NCBI GenBank assembly: GCA_019312705.1
Contig: JAFDCW010000468.1
Location: 1 to 6,049 of the forward strand
Direction: 5' to 3'
Length of the DNA stretch: 6,049 bases
Origin: Deltaproteobacteria bacterium
Lineage (GTDB): Bacteria > Myxococcota > Polyangia > Polyangiales > B10-G4
Under the pieces are notes generated by a model that saw nothing but the letters and a program-made list of their open reading frames with translations, had not been told where the DNA came from and did not search any database. This document shows, piece after piece, positions 1 to 6,049 of the stretch; the stretch's first letter is position 1, and every line of letters starts with the position of its first letter. The position numbers and the translations under genes were made by a program.

Positions 1-624
1 CTCAAAGCAGCGAATATTCACGCCCTCGCGTTCAAGGTGCGCAAGCCCGGCGGTGTGGGAGATGTCGGTTACCTGGTGGTCGAGAACTACCTCGTTCAGG
101 CTTTCAGCAATGACGCCACGGAGCTAGAGGGGCCGACCCAGCGCAACTGGGACGAGCTCGTCGCGGTCTGGCAAGAGTGCTACGAGGGATGCCGCCGGGA
201 CCACTACGTCGACTGCAGCTTCAAGCCCAACGTCGTGGCCGAAGGGGGCAAGCTCGAGCTGCGCTTCTTCGCCCGTGGCAGCGCTCTCAAGATCGAGTTC
301 CAGCGATTCGGCGCCGAAGACATCGACGCGGAGGCTAACGCCGCCGGTCCCGCTCTCCTCGACGGCATCGCCCCGGACCAGCCCCTCGAGGAGGCCCCGG
401 AGCCGGCCACGGGGGGCGCGTTCACCTGGCGCTTCGACGCCGCGGTCGACGAACTCTCGCCGATCTCCGCGGCGCTGCGCCCGCTCTGTGGCCCGAATCC
501 TTGCGGGATCGGGGTCACCGGCGACAAAGAGACGATGACCATGCGCCTCGTTTCCTTCATCGGCGCTGCGTTCCCCGACGGCACCCAGGCGCCCCAGCTC
601 GTTTTCCACGTCCCGGCGCCATAA
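1..624 (+). CDS. Hypothetical protein, 5'-truncated by the window edge
   Basis: The frame is open from base 1 to a TAA at 622-624, giving about 207 residues of a protein whose beginning lies outside the window. A GTG at 37 could serve as a start, but nothing resembling a Shine-Dalgarno precedes it and the frame continues upstream, so I treat the gene as partial. I do not recognise the family. The visible part is acidic and looks soluble, with no membrane segment. Five cysteines stand out, in ECYEGC, VDC and LCGPNPC (the last also has a Gly/Pro turn), which would fit disulfides in an exported protein. Several stretches alternate hydrophobic and polar residues in a beta-rich manner, such as KLELRFFARG, ALKIEFQRFG and PQLVFHVPAP. 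A Pro/Glu-rich stretch near the middle may be a linker. The gene that follows starts 92 bases later on the same strand. Coding status is well supported by frame length and GC-rich third positions; function is unknown. Confidence 0.72.
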   Translation, partial: LKAANIHALAFKVRKPGGVGDVGYLVVENYLVQAFSNDATELEGPTQRNWDELVAVWQECYEGCRRDHYVDCSFKPNVVAEGGKLELRFFARGSALKIEFQRFGAEDIDAEANAAGPALLDGIAPDQPLEEAPEPATGGAFTWRFDAAVDELSPISAALRPLCGPNPCGIGVTGDKETMTMRLVSFIGAAFPDGTQAPQLVFHVPAP

Positions 625-636
625 CCGACTGCGGCC

Positions 637-667
637 CCAGCCGAGCCGATGCCTCCGAGTCGGCTGG
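637..667 (+). terminator. Stem-loop after the first gene, possible weak terminator
   Basis: CCAGCCGA at 637-644 pairs perfectly with TCGGCTGG at 660-667, leaving a 15-nt loop. The structure starts 12 bases after the TAA of the first gene, where a terminator or 3'-end-stabilising hairpin would be expected. There is no T-run after the stem, so it is not a canonical intrinsic terminator. It may only protect a 3' end, or be chance in GC-rich DNA. Confidence 0.35.
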
Positions 668-702
668 CGCACGTAGTTGGGTAGTGCCATGAATTGGGAT
701 TC

Positions 703-708
703 GGAGGT
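703..708 (+). promoter_or_regulatory. Ribosome binding site deciding the lipoprotein start
   Basis: GGAGGT, a strong Shine-Dalgarno, ends 8 bases before the ATG at 717 and 5 bases before an adjacent in-frame TTG at 714. The spacing and the better codon both favour the ATG. No convincing -35/-10 pair is visible in the 92-base spacer, so transcription could come from a promoter I cannot recognise or by read-through from the preceding gene. Confidence 0.75.
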
Positions 709-716
709 CTTGATTG

Positions 717-2186
717 ATGGCTTGGCGGCAACTGCCCGGCGCCCTGGCGCTCGGTCTCGTATTGGTACTCGGTGGGTGCAGCGCTATCGTGAGCCCAGAC
801 GACGGGCTTCTCGGTGGTGAGGGTTCGGACGGCGGATTCGATACGAGCCTTCCGGGCTCGGATTCCTCGACTCCGCCCGCCGATTCCGGCGCGGGCCGTG
901 ATTCGTCCGTAACTCCCGCCGACAGCGGCGTCGTTTCCGACACCGGAACGCCCGTCTCTTGCGATTTCGACCTCCGCTGCGCCGGAAACCGTCTCGAGAC
1001 CTGCGTCGACGGCGCGGTCTCGAGTGACCGTTGTGCCCTCGGTTGCGACGCCACCGGAGCCGTCCCCGCCTGCGCTCAGATGATCCCGTCCAACGTCGAA
1101 GCGACGTTCTGGCGCGGCGATGCCCCCGACGTGGTGATCGAGTCCGCCCTGGGCTTCGATACGAGCGATTGCGCGGCGATGTCCGCGCCTACGACGATTG
1201 TCGCGCAGGTTGGCGCCCTCGAACTCTGCGTACTTTCCACCGGGGATTTCGAGATCCGCGAGGGTGGCTCCCTGCTCGTGACCGGAAGCCGACCCCTGGT
1301 CATCATGGCCGCTGGCGATGTTCACATCATCGGTGACTTGAACGTTTCGGCCGAAGGCCAGGAGGCCGGACCTGGGGGCTTCGGCGGGGGCACGGTCTCC
1401 CGGGACTCCACTCTCTGGGACGGCCGCGGGCCCTTTGGCGGCGAAGCGGGCGAGCATACGAACTCCTTCGATGATGGCGGCGGCGGCGGCGGCGGCCTCT
1501 GCGGTCACGGAGGCGCCGGAGGCGCCGGGGGCGACGCTGGCGGCGGTGCGAGCGGTGGCCAGGTAGACGCGGGCTGGGAGCTCGTCCCCCTCTTCGGGGG
1601 AAGCGGCGGCGGCCGCGGCCGCGGCTACGTCAGCAGTACCGGCGGCGGTACGAACGTCGGTATGGGTGGGGCAGGGGGCGGCGCCCTTCAAATCTCCACC
1701 GAAGGAACGATCGAGATCTCCGGCGTCATCGCTGCGGGTGGCGGCGGCGGCTTGCCGGGGCGAAATGCCTTCGGCGCGACCTTCAACTGGGGCTCCGGCG
1801 GCGGCGGAGGGTCCGGCGGCGCGGTGCTGCTCGAAGCCCCGGAGATCCGTTTCGACGGCGGTCGAGTCGTTGCCGGCGGCGGCGGCGGCGGCGGCGGCGG
1901 GGGCCGCGATAGCGACGGCGAAGCGGGCGACAACGGCGGCGCCGGGACCGCTCTGGGCGGCGCAGGGGATACGGTTCGCGGGGCCCCGGGAGGCAACGGC
2001 AGTGGGCCGACCGTACTTTCGGGTCTCGACGGCGGCGACAACCCCGGCTCCAACGCCAACGGTGGTGGAGGCGGCGGCGCCGCGGGGTGTCTGCTCTTCC
2101 GCACCGCCGACGCGACCGTCGACGGCGCAACGATGACCAACCCCTCGGCGATGCCAGGGGTCCGATTCATGCCAGTGCGACGCTGA
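717..2186 (+). CDS. Glycine-rich surface lipoprotein with six-Cys box and beta-strand repeat units
   Basis: 489 residues from the ATG. Residues 1-21 are a lipoprotein signal ending in the lipobox LGGC, with Cys21 as the lipidated residue, so the protein is exported and membrane-anchored. Residues about 37-80 are a Ser/Thr/Asp/Pro linker. Residues 82-119 form a compact box with six cysteines (82, 88, 96, 106, 110, 119), a module style I associate with myxobacterial surface proteins. Then comes a region in which hydrophobic alternating segments end in Gly: PLVIMAAGDVHIIGDLNV (193-210), ALQISTEGTIEISGVIAAGG (323-342), AVLLEAPEIRFDGGRVVAGG (369-388) and CLLFRTADATVDGATM (458-473). Stretches of up to ten consecutive glycines separate them. 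The pattern suggests stacked beta-turns, as in a beta-helix, with polyglycine loops; that fold is inference. No catalytic motif is visible. The gene faces the 153-aa gene, and the two stop codons are about 150 bases apart. An adhesin, matrix or structural role is possible but not shown. Confidence 0.85.
   Translation: MAWRQLPGALALGLVLVLGGCSAIVSPDDGLLGGEGSDGGFDTSLPGSDSSTPPADSGAGRDSSVTPADSGVVSDTGTPVSCDFDLRCAGNRLETCVDGAVSSDRCALGCDATGAVPACAQMIPSNVEATFWRGDAPDVVIESALGFDTSDCAAMSAPTTIVAQVGALELCVLSTGDFEIREGGSLLVTGSRPLVIMAAGDVHIIGDLNVSAEGQEAGPGGFGGGTVSRDSTLWDGRGPFGGEAGEHTNSFDDGGGGGGGLCGHGGAGGAGGDAGGGASGGQVDAGWELVPLFGGSGGGRGRGYVSSTGGGTNVGMGGAGGGALQISTEGTIEISGVIAAGGGGGLPGRNAFGATFNWGSGGGGGSGGAVLLEAPEIRFDGGRVVAGGGGGGGGGGRDSDGEAGDNGGAGTALGGAGDTVRGAPGGNGSGPTVLSGLDGGDNPGSNANGGGGGGAAGCLLFRTADATVDGATMTNPSAMPGVRFMPVRR
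1476..1496 (+). repeat. (GGC)7 trinucleotide tract
   Basis: Seven uninterrupted GGC codons encode Gly254-Gly260 of the lipoprotein. Slippage in such a tract would change the glycine count without changing frame. Confidence 0.9.
1875..1903 (+). repeat. (GGC)8 tract followed by a G run
   Basis: Eight uninterrupted GGC codons begin at Gly387 of the lipoprotein and are followed directly by five G, giving ten glycines in a row. This is the longest simple repeat in the gene. Like the tract at 1476, it can change by whole codons. Confidence 0.9.
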
Positions 2187-2338
2187 TTTCGGCCGATCTC
2201 GTGCTGCGGGGTCGAGACACTTCACCCGATTGCGATTTCGGTCGAGCTTGGTGTGGATGCAAGGCGCCGAAGTGCAGGAATACCAAAGGTATTTCAAGCG
2301 CCGGCAACGCCGCAGACGCGCCGAGATCGGCCGAAATC
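2185..2338. repeat. Perfect 17-bp inverted repeat framing the convergent spacer
   Basis: GATTTCGGCCGATCTCG at 2185-2201 is the exact reverse complement of the bases at 2322-2338, with 120 bases between the arms. The left arm starts inside the TGA stop of the glycine-rich lipoprotein gene (2184-2186). The right arm ends on the last base of the TAG stop of the minus-strand gene (2340-2338). Each arm contains the 8-bp palindrome TCGGCCGA. A degenerate copy in the left-arm orientation lies at 2234-2250 and matches at 14 of 17 positions. The arms are too far apart for an ordinary terminator. The unit could be paired protein-binding sites, a long-range RNA structure in both 3' ends, or the terminal repeats of a small 154-bp non-autonomous element. 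The immediate flanks show no flush target duplication. Confidence 0.8.
2277..2295. other. AT-containing hairpin in the convergent spacer
   Basis: AATACC at 2279-2284 and GGTATT at 2288-2293 form a perfect 6-bp stem over an AAA loop. A G-U pair and a G-C pair extend it to 8 bp on the plus strand. Only three T follow the stem core, so it is at best a weak terminator. It is the one AT-richer dyad in the roughly 150-base gap between the two converging genes, and nothing else with coding or RNA-gene character is visible there. Confidence 0.4.
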
Positions 2339-2799
2339 TAACGCATGCGTCGTAGGGTTCGTGGCAAGGGCCTCAGGGCACCGCGGACGGCGGCCTCTAC
2401 GGCGGCGCGTTCGACGGCGTCACCGGTGGTGCCTCCGCGGGCGCCGGCGCGGCCCGAGAGCATCATCCGGACTGCGCCGCCTCGGGCGTCGGCGAGGATG
2501 AGAGAGACTTCGCAGTCGACCTCGAGGGAGGTCGTGCCTACGCGTCGTCGTTCGAGGCGCGTAAACGAGCCGGTGACGATGTAGCGAGCTCGGGACTCGT
2601 TCGCGAGGCGCACCCCGCCGAGGGTCGCAAGCTCCTCTTCGAGGGCCGTGCGCAGCGCAGGGGAGCCGATGGTTCCCAAGGCGACCCGCAGCTGCGGCCG
2701 ACTCGGCTGCCCGTAGGCGGGGCTCTCGAGCACGCATAGGTATACGGCGGCGGCGGTGGCAAGAGCGAGCCACACGGCATGCATTCGTCGTCCCGACAT
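2338..2799 (-). CDS. Exported 153-aa protein of unknown function
   Basis: The chosen ATG at 2799 is preceded by AGGAGG with 6 bases of spacing. A GTG at 2820 in the same frame lies upstream of that site, so it is less likely. Residues 1-5 are basic (MSGRR), residues 7-24 are a hydrophobic core, and a signal-peptidase I site is likely after AYG at 28-30. Cys22 is not in a lipobox, because Leu precedes it. The mature part is about 123 residues. It has a strand (QLRVALGTIG), a helix (PALRTALEEELATLGG), a segment RARYIVTGSFTRLERR, two further beta segments (LEVDCEVSLILADARGG and VRMMLSGRAGARG), and a C-terminal amphipathic helix rich in Arg and Ala. This alternation resembles small periplasmic alpha/beta domains of the CsgG/LpoB type, but that is a fold-level guess with no diagnostic motif. 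The protein is highly basic at its end (RTLRRMR). It sits downstream of the biotin carboxylase on the same strand but is separated from it by a terminator, so it probably has its own promoter. Confidence 0.8.
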   Translation of the reverse strand: MSGRRMHAVWLALATAAAVYLCVLESPAYGQPSRPQLRVALGTIGSPALRTALEEELATLGGVRLANESRARYIVTGSFTRLERRRVGTTSLEVDCEVSLILADARGGAVRMMLSGRAGARGGTTGDAVERAAVEAAVRGALRPLPRTLRRMR

Positions 2800-2804
2800 C
2801 GCGG

Positions 2805-2811
2805 ACCTCCT
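2805..2811 (-). promoter_or_regulatory. Ribosome binding site of the 153-aa gene
   Basis: On the minus strand AGGAGGT spans 2811-2805, five bases before the ATG at 2799. It is a near-perfect Shine-Dalgarno and settles the start on that ATG rather than the upstream GTG. Confidence 0.75.
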
Positions 2812-2843
2812 CGTGGGCACGGGCCTAATGGCCGACGAGAGAT

Positions 2844-2873
2844 TCGTTAGCAGGGAACTTCGGGGCGGGTCAA
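2844..2873 (-). promoter_or_regulatory. Candidate promoter of the 153-aa gene
   Basis: On the minus strand TTGACC (2873-2868) matches the sigma-70 -35 box at five of six bases. It is followed after 18 bases by TAACGA (2849-2844), a poor -10. The -35 overlaps the T-run of the preceding terminator, a common compact arrangement. The only strong support is the -35 and the need for a promoter after a terminator. Confidence 0.3.
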
Positions 2874-2893
2874 AAAAGTGCGCGAGGTCGCGC
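2872..2893 (-). terminator. Intrinsic terminator of the biotin carboxylase gene
   Basis: On the minus strand GCGCGA and TCGCGC (2893-2880) form a 6-bp all-complementary stem, or realistically 5 bp with a 4-nt loop. AC and then six T (2877-2872) follow. The hairpin begins 21 bases after the TGA of the biotin carboxylase. This is the clearest rho-independent terminator in the window and works only in the minus direction. A second stem, CGCCC/GGGCG at 2891-2906, shares three bases with it, so the two cannot form fully together. Confidence 0.75.
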
Positions 2894-2914
2894 CCGTCGC
2901 TGGGCGTCGTTTGC

Positions 2915-4426
<1,512 letters not shown>

Positions 4427-4449
4427 CGGGTTTCGGCGCTCCTCAGGTC

Positions 4450-4480
4450 GGTACAGAGCACAGGGCCGCCGACCCGTCAA
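4450..4480 (-). promoter_or_regulatory. Candidate promoter of the biotin carboxylase gene
   Basis: On the minus strand TTGACG (4480-4475) matches five of six bases of a -35 box. The best -10 is TGTACC (4455-4450) after a long 19-base spacer. The -10 is weak, so this is tentative. The G10 tract lies just upstream of the proposed -35. Confidence 0.28.
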
Positions 4481-4486
4481 AGGCCC

Positions 4487-4496
4487 GGGGGGGGGG
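4487..4496. repeat. G10 homopolymer in the divergent promoter region
   Basis: Ten consecutive G on the plus strand lie in the 129-base gap between the biotin carboxylase start (4426) and the Cys-rich lipoprotein start (4556). They are 6 bases upstream of the candidate -35 of the former and 59 bases upstream of the ATG of the latter. It is the longest single-base run in the window. Such tracts are known slippage sites, and also places where base counts in assemblies may be wrong. Confidence 0.85.
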
Positions 4497-4546
4497 CTGC
4501 GTTCTTCCTCGTAGTCGGTCATAGTCGATACTTCTTCGTTGTCTTC

Positions 4547-4552
4547 AGAGGA
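4547..4552 (+). promoter_or_regulatory. Ribosome binding site of the Cys-rich lipoprotein
   Basis: AGAGGA, followed by AAA, lies directly before the ATG at 4556. The spacing from GAGG is only four bases, shorter than usual. However, no other in-frame start has a better site, and the lipoprotein signal begins exactly at this ATG. A possible -10 (GATACT at 4526-4531) has no convincing -35 partner. Confidence 0.5.
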
Positions 4553-4555
4553 AAA

Positions 4556-6049
4556 ATGACCCGTTACGCTTTGAATACCTCCGCCCTGGTGCTCCTGTCG
4601 GCCCTCGTCGTGGTCGGCCTGGCCTGTTCTGATGACCGGGGCCGCTCCCGGCCTCGTGTCGATAGCGGGGTCACGCCGCCAGTCGTGCCGCTCACCTGCG
4701 ACGATGGCCTTCGCAATGGCGACGAGACTCACCTCGACTGCGGGGGCTCGTGTCCGCCCTGCGCCGACGGTCTGGGCTGCGTCGTGCTGACCGACTGCAT
4801 CTCGATGGTGTGCCGGTCTGGCTTCTGCCTGATGCCCTCGTGCAACGACGCCATGCTCAACGGCGCAGAAATCGCGGTGGACTGTGGTGCTGGCGGTACG
4901 TGTCCTGGTTGTCCCGGGGGCACTGCCTGCACCACCCCCGACCAGTGCCTGAGCCGGCTCTGCGACGACGGGACGTGTAGCGATACCTCGTGCTCGGACG
5001 GAATGATGAACGCTGACGAGTCGGACATCGACTGCGGCGGGAGCATCTGCACCGGGTGCCCGGGGGATCGCTCCTGCACTATGGACTCGGACTGCCGCAG
5101 CCTCATCTGCGACGCCGGGACCTGCACCACCGCGGGCTGTGGAGATAGCGTCATCAACCAGGGCGAGACGGACATCGACTGCGGCGGCCCCAACTGCGTC
5201 CCCTGTGGTCCCAGCGCCATGTGCGTGGCCGGCACCGATTGCACGTCGCTCATCTGCGACAGCGCCGGCGCGTGCACGACCTCGGATTGCGCGGACGGAG
5301 TCATGAACCAGGACGAGACCGACATCGACTGCGGCGGCGATACCTGCGGGCCGTGCGTGCCCACCGAGATGTGCGTCGACGCCGGCGACTGCGATAGCAG
5401 CGTGTGTGACATGGGCATTTGCCAGGCTCCTGCTTGCGACGACGGCGTGAGCAACGGCGGCGAGACCGACGTCGATTGCGGCGGCTCGACGGCGTGTTCG
5501 CGCTGTGCGGACTTCCGCCGATGCACAGACCCCGCGGACTGCACCGCGGCCGCGTGCACGATGGGCTTCTGCGGCGCCACCGGGTGCATGCCTTTCTCTG
5601 CCGGCCCGACCGACACCTTCGGCTATTTCGGCTGCTCCCTGCCGCTCACCCCGGCGACCCTGCCGTGCCCAGATATCAGCGCGACCGGCACCGGCATCAC
5701 CCTCTCTGACGACAGCCGAACCTACGTGCCCATCGGATTTGGCTTCGATTTCTACGGCACGAGCTACACCAGCGCGGCGATCCAGACCAACGGCGCGATC
5801 TCCTTCGCCGATGAGTACCTCACCCTGAGCAATGCCTGTCTGCCCGACGCGACCGCGAGCCGGGCCCCCTACATCGCCACCTATTGGGACGACCTCGATC
5901 CCGTCGTCGGTGGCTCCATCGTGTACCAGACCGTCGGCACCGCTCCGAACCGGCAGTTCGTCACCCGCTGGGACACCGAGCACTACTCGTCCAGCCCGAC
6001 CAACGCGGTCTTCACCTCGGTCTTGAACGAGGGCTCCGGGGACGTTCAG
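4556..6049 (+). CDS. Cys-rich modular lipoprotein with beta-sandwich-like domain, 3'-truncated by the window edge
   Basis: 498 residues are visible; the frame has no stop before the window ends, so the protein continues. Residues 1-24 are a lipoprotein signal with a long hydrophobic core and the lipobox-like GLAC, Cys24 being the anchor. The -3 residue is Gly, which is permitted but not typical. Residues 25-47 are a short charged and Pro-rich linker. Residues 48-343 hold six tandem modules of 48-50 residues, each with eight cysteines and a core ETDIDCGG; modules start at Cys48, 96, 146, 195, 245 and 294. The last visible part (about 375-498) contains GFGFDFYGTSY, IQTNGAISF, IATYWDDLDP and GTAPNRQFVTRWD. 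This is a beta-sandwich pattern seen in many bacterial surface proteins and reminiscent of the nidogen (NIDO) domain. An anchored extracellular binding or adhesion protein is the likely role; the ligand is unknown. The Cys modules are of a type frequent in myxobacteria. The gene diverges from the biotin carboxylase gene. Confidence 0.9.
   Translation, partial: MTRYALNTSALVLLSALVVVGLACSDDRGRSRPRVDSGVTPPVVPLTCDDGLRNGDETHLDCGGSCPPCADGLGCVVLTDCISMVCRSGFCLMPSCNDAMLNGAEIAVDCGAGGTCPGCPGGTACTTPDQCLSRLCDDGTCSDTSCSDGMMNADESDIDCGGSICTGCPGDRSCTMDSDCRSLICDAGTCTTAGCGDSVINQGETDIDCGGPNCVPCGPSAMCVAGTDCTSLICDSAGACTTSDCADGVMNQDETDIDCGGDTCGPCVPTEMCVDAGDCDSSVCDMGICQAPACDDGVSNGGETDVDCGGSTACSRCADFRRCTDPADCTAAACTMGFCGATGCMPFSAGPTDTFGYFGCSLPLTPATLPCPDISATGTGITLSDDSRTYVPIGFGFDFYGTSYTSAAIQTNGAISFADEYLTLSNACLPDATASRAPYIATYWDDLDPVVGGSIVYQTVGTAPNRQFVTRWDTEHYSSSPTNAVFTSVLNEGSGDVQ
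4697..5584 (+). repeat. Six tandem coding repeats of about 148 bp (eight-Cys modules)
   Basis: Module starts fall at 4697, 4841, 4991, 5138, 5288 and 5435, giving units of 144-150 bp. The most conserved DNA is around the DCGG core, where GACATCGACTGCGGCGG occurs in three modules and a two-base variant in the sixth. The Cys order per module is C-x13-C-x3/5-C-x2-C-x5-C-x5-C-x4-C-x4/5-C. Modules 3 to 5 are the most alike; modules 1 and 2 have diverged most in the ETDID core (ETHLD, EIAVD). Confidence 0.88.

Noticed and set aside
665..680. Sigma-54-like TGGC...TTGG before the glycine-rich lipoprotein
   Set aside because: The spacing between the two elements is one base too long and the -12 GC is absent.
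689..823. 44-codon ATG frame overlapping the start of the glycine-rich lipoprotein
   Set aside because: It has no ribosome binding site, it overlaps the signal-peptide coding region in another frame, and its product is arginine-rich shadow sequence.
1585..1601. TCCCCC/GGGGGA hairpin
   Set aside because: It lies inside the lipoprotein reading frame with no T-run. It is explained by Gly codons and nearby GC-rich sequence.
1609..1622. 14-bp palindrome GCGGCCGCGGCCGC
   Set aside because: It is produced by Gly/Arg codons in the glycine-rich region, and such palindromes are expected in this composition.
204..2297. Very long minus-strand open frame antisense to the first two genes
   Set aside because: Its translation is Ala/Arg/Gly-rich low complexity with no domain. 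It lies opposite two well-supported genes, and stops are simply rare on the antisense strand of GC-rich coding DNA.
2854..2860. GGAACTT resembling an extracytoplasmic-function sigma -35 on the plus strand
   Set aside because: No plus-strand gene follows, since both downstream genes are on the minus strand, and no matching -10 is evident.
4697..5584. Regularly spaced similar sequences that might suggest a CRISPR array
   Set aside because: The period is about 148 bp, the sequence is in frame throughout with conserved cysteines, and there are no unique short spacers.
4729..5616. Minus-strand repetitive frame with recurring PPQSMSVS-like motifs
   Set aside because: The repeat is the reverse complement of the DCGG modules, so the regularity comes from the plus-strand gene.
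4427..5983. Minus-strand open frame continuing upstream of the biotin carboxylase start
   Set aside because: Family alignment starts at MFDKVLVANRGE. The upstream part is antisense to the Cys-rich lipoprotein and mirrors its repeats. Only the short in-phase ATG at 4522 is kept, as an alternative in the G10 finding.

Overview
The window is a very GC-rich bacterial segment with codon positions to match. Its closest stylistic match is a myxobacterium-like deltaproteobacterium (Myxococcota, perhaps the Sandaracinus or Nannocystis/Haliangium side). Three things point there: surface lipoproteins with Ser/Thr/Asp/Pro linkers next to the lipidated cysteine, tandem Cys-rich modules built on an 'ETDxDCGG' core, and long polyglycine stretches. 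This placement comes from recognised sequence style, not from a database comparison.

Layout, left to right. (1) Bases 1-624, + strand: the 3' part of an unrecognised gene whose reading frame is open to the window edge. (2) Bases 625-716: a short spacer with an 8-bp stem-loop and a clear Shine-Dalgarno. (3) Bases 717-2186, + strand: a 489-aa lipoprotein with a six-Cys box followed by a glycine-rich region in which short beta-strand-like units alternate with polyglycine. (4) Bases 2187-2337: a convergent spacer framed by a perfect 17-bp inverted repeat whose arms touch the stop codons of both genes. (5) Bases 2338-2799, - strand: a 153-aa exported protein of unknown function. (6) Bases 2800-2914: its leader, including an intrinsic terminator for the gene upstream. 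(7) Bases 2915-4426, - strand: a complete biotin carboxylase with all expected catalytic residues, no biotin-carrier domain and a roughly 55-residue C-terminal tail. (8) Bases 4427-4555: a divergent promoter region containing a run of ten G. (9) Bases 4556-6049, + strand: a large lipoprotein that runs off the right edge. It carries six tandem eight-cysteine modules followed by a beta-sandwich-like domain.

The biotin carboxylase is the only gene with a confident biochemical role: the ATP-dependent carboxylation of biotin on a separate carrier protein, for an acyl-CoA carboxylase. Its carrier and carboxyltransferase partners are not here. The flanking genes encode envelope or secreted proteins with no visible mechanistic link to it, so the window reads as a mosaic of independently transcribed units rather than one operon.

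I found no CRISPR array, tRNA, rRNA, transposase, integrase, toxin-antitoxin pair or defence gene, and nothing I can defend as a new multi-gene system. The observations most worth following are the stop-codon-anchored inverted repeat, the G10 tract between the divergent genes, and the architectures of the two lipoproteins.
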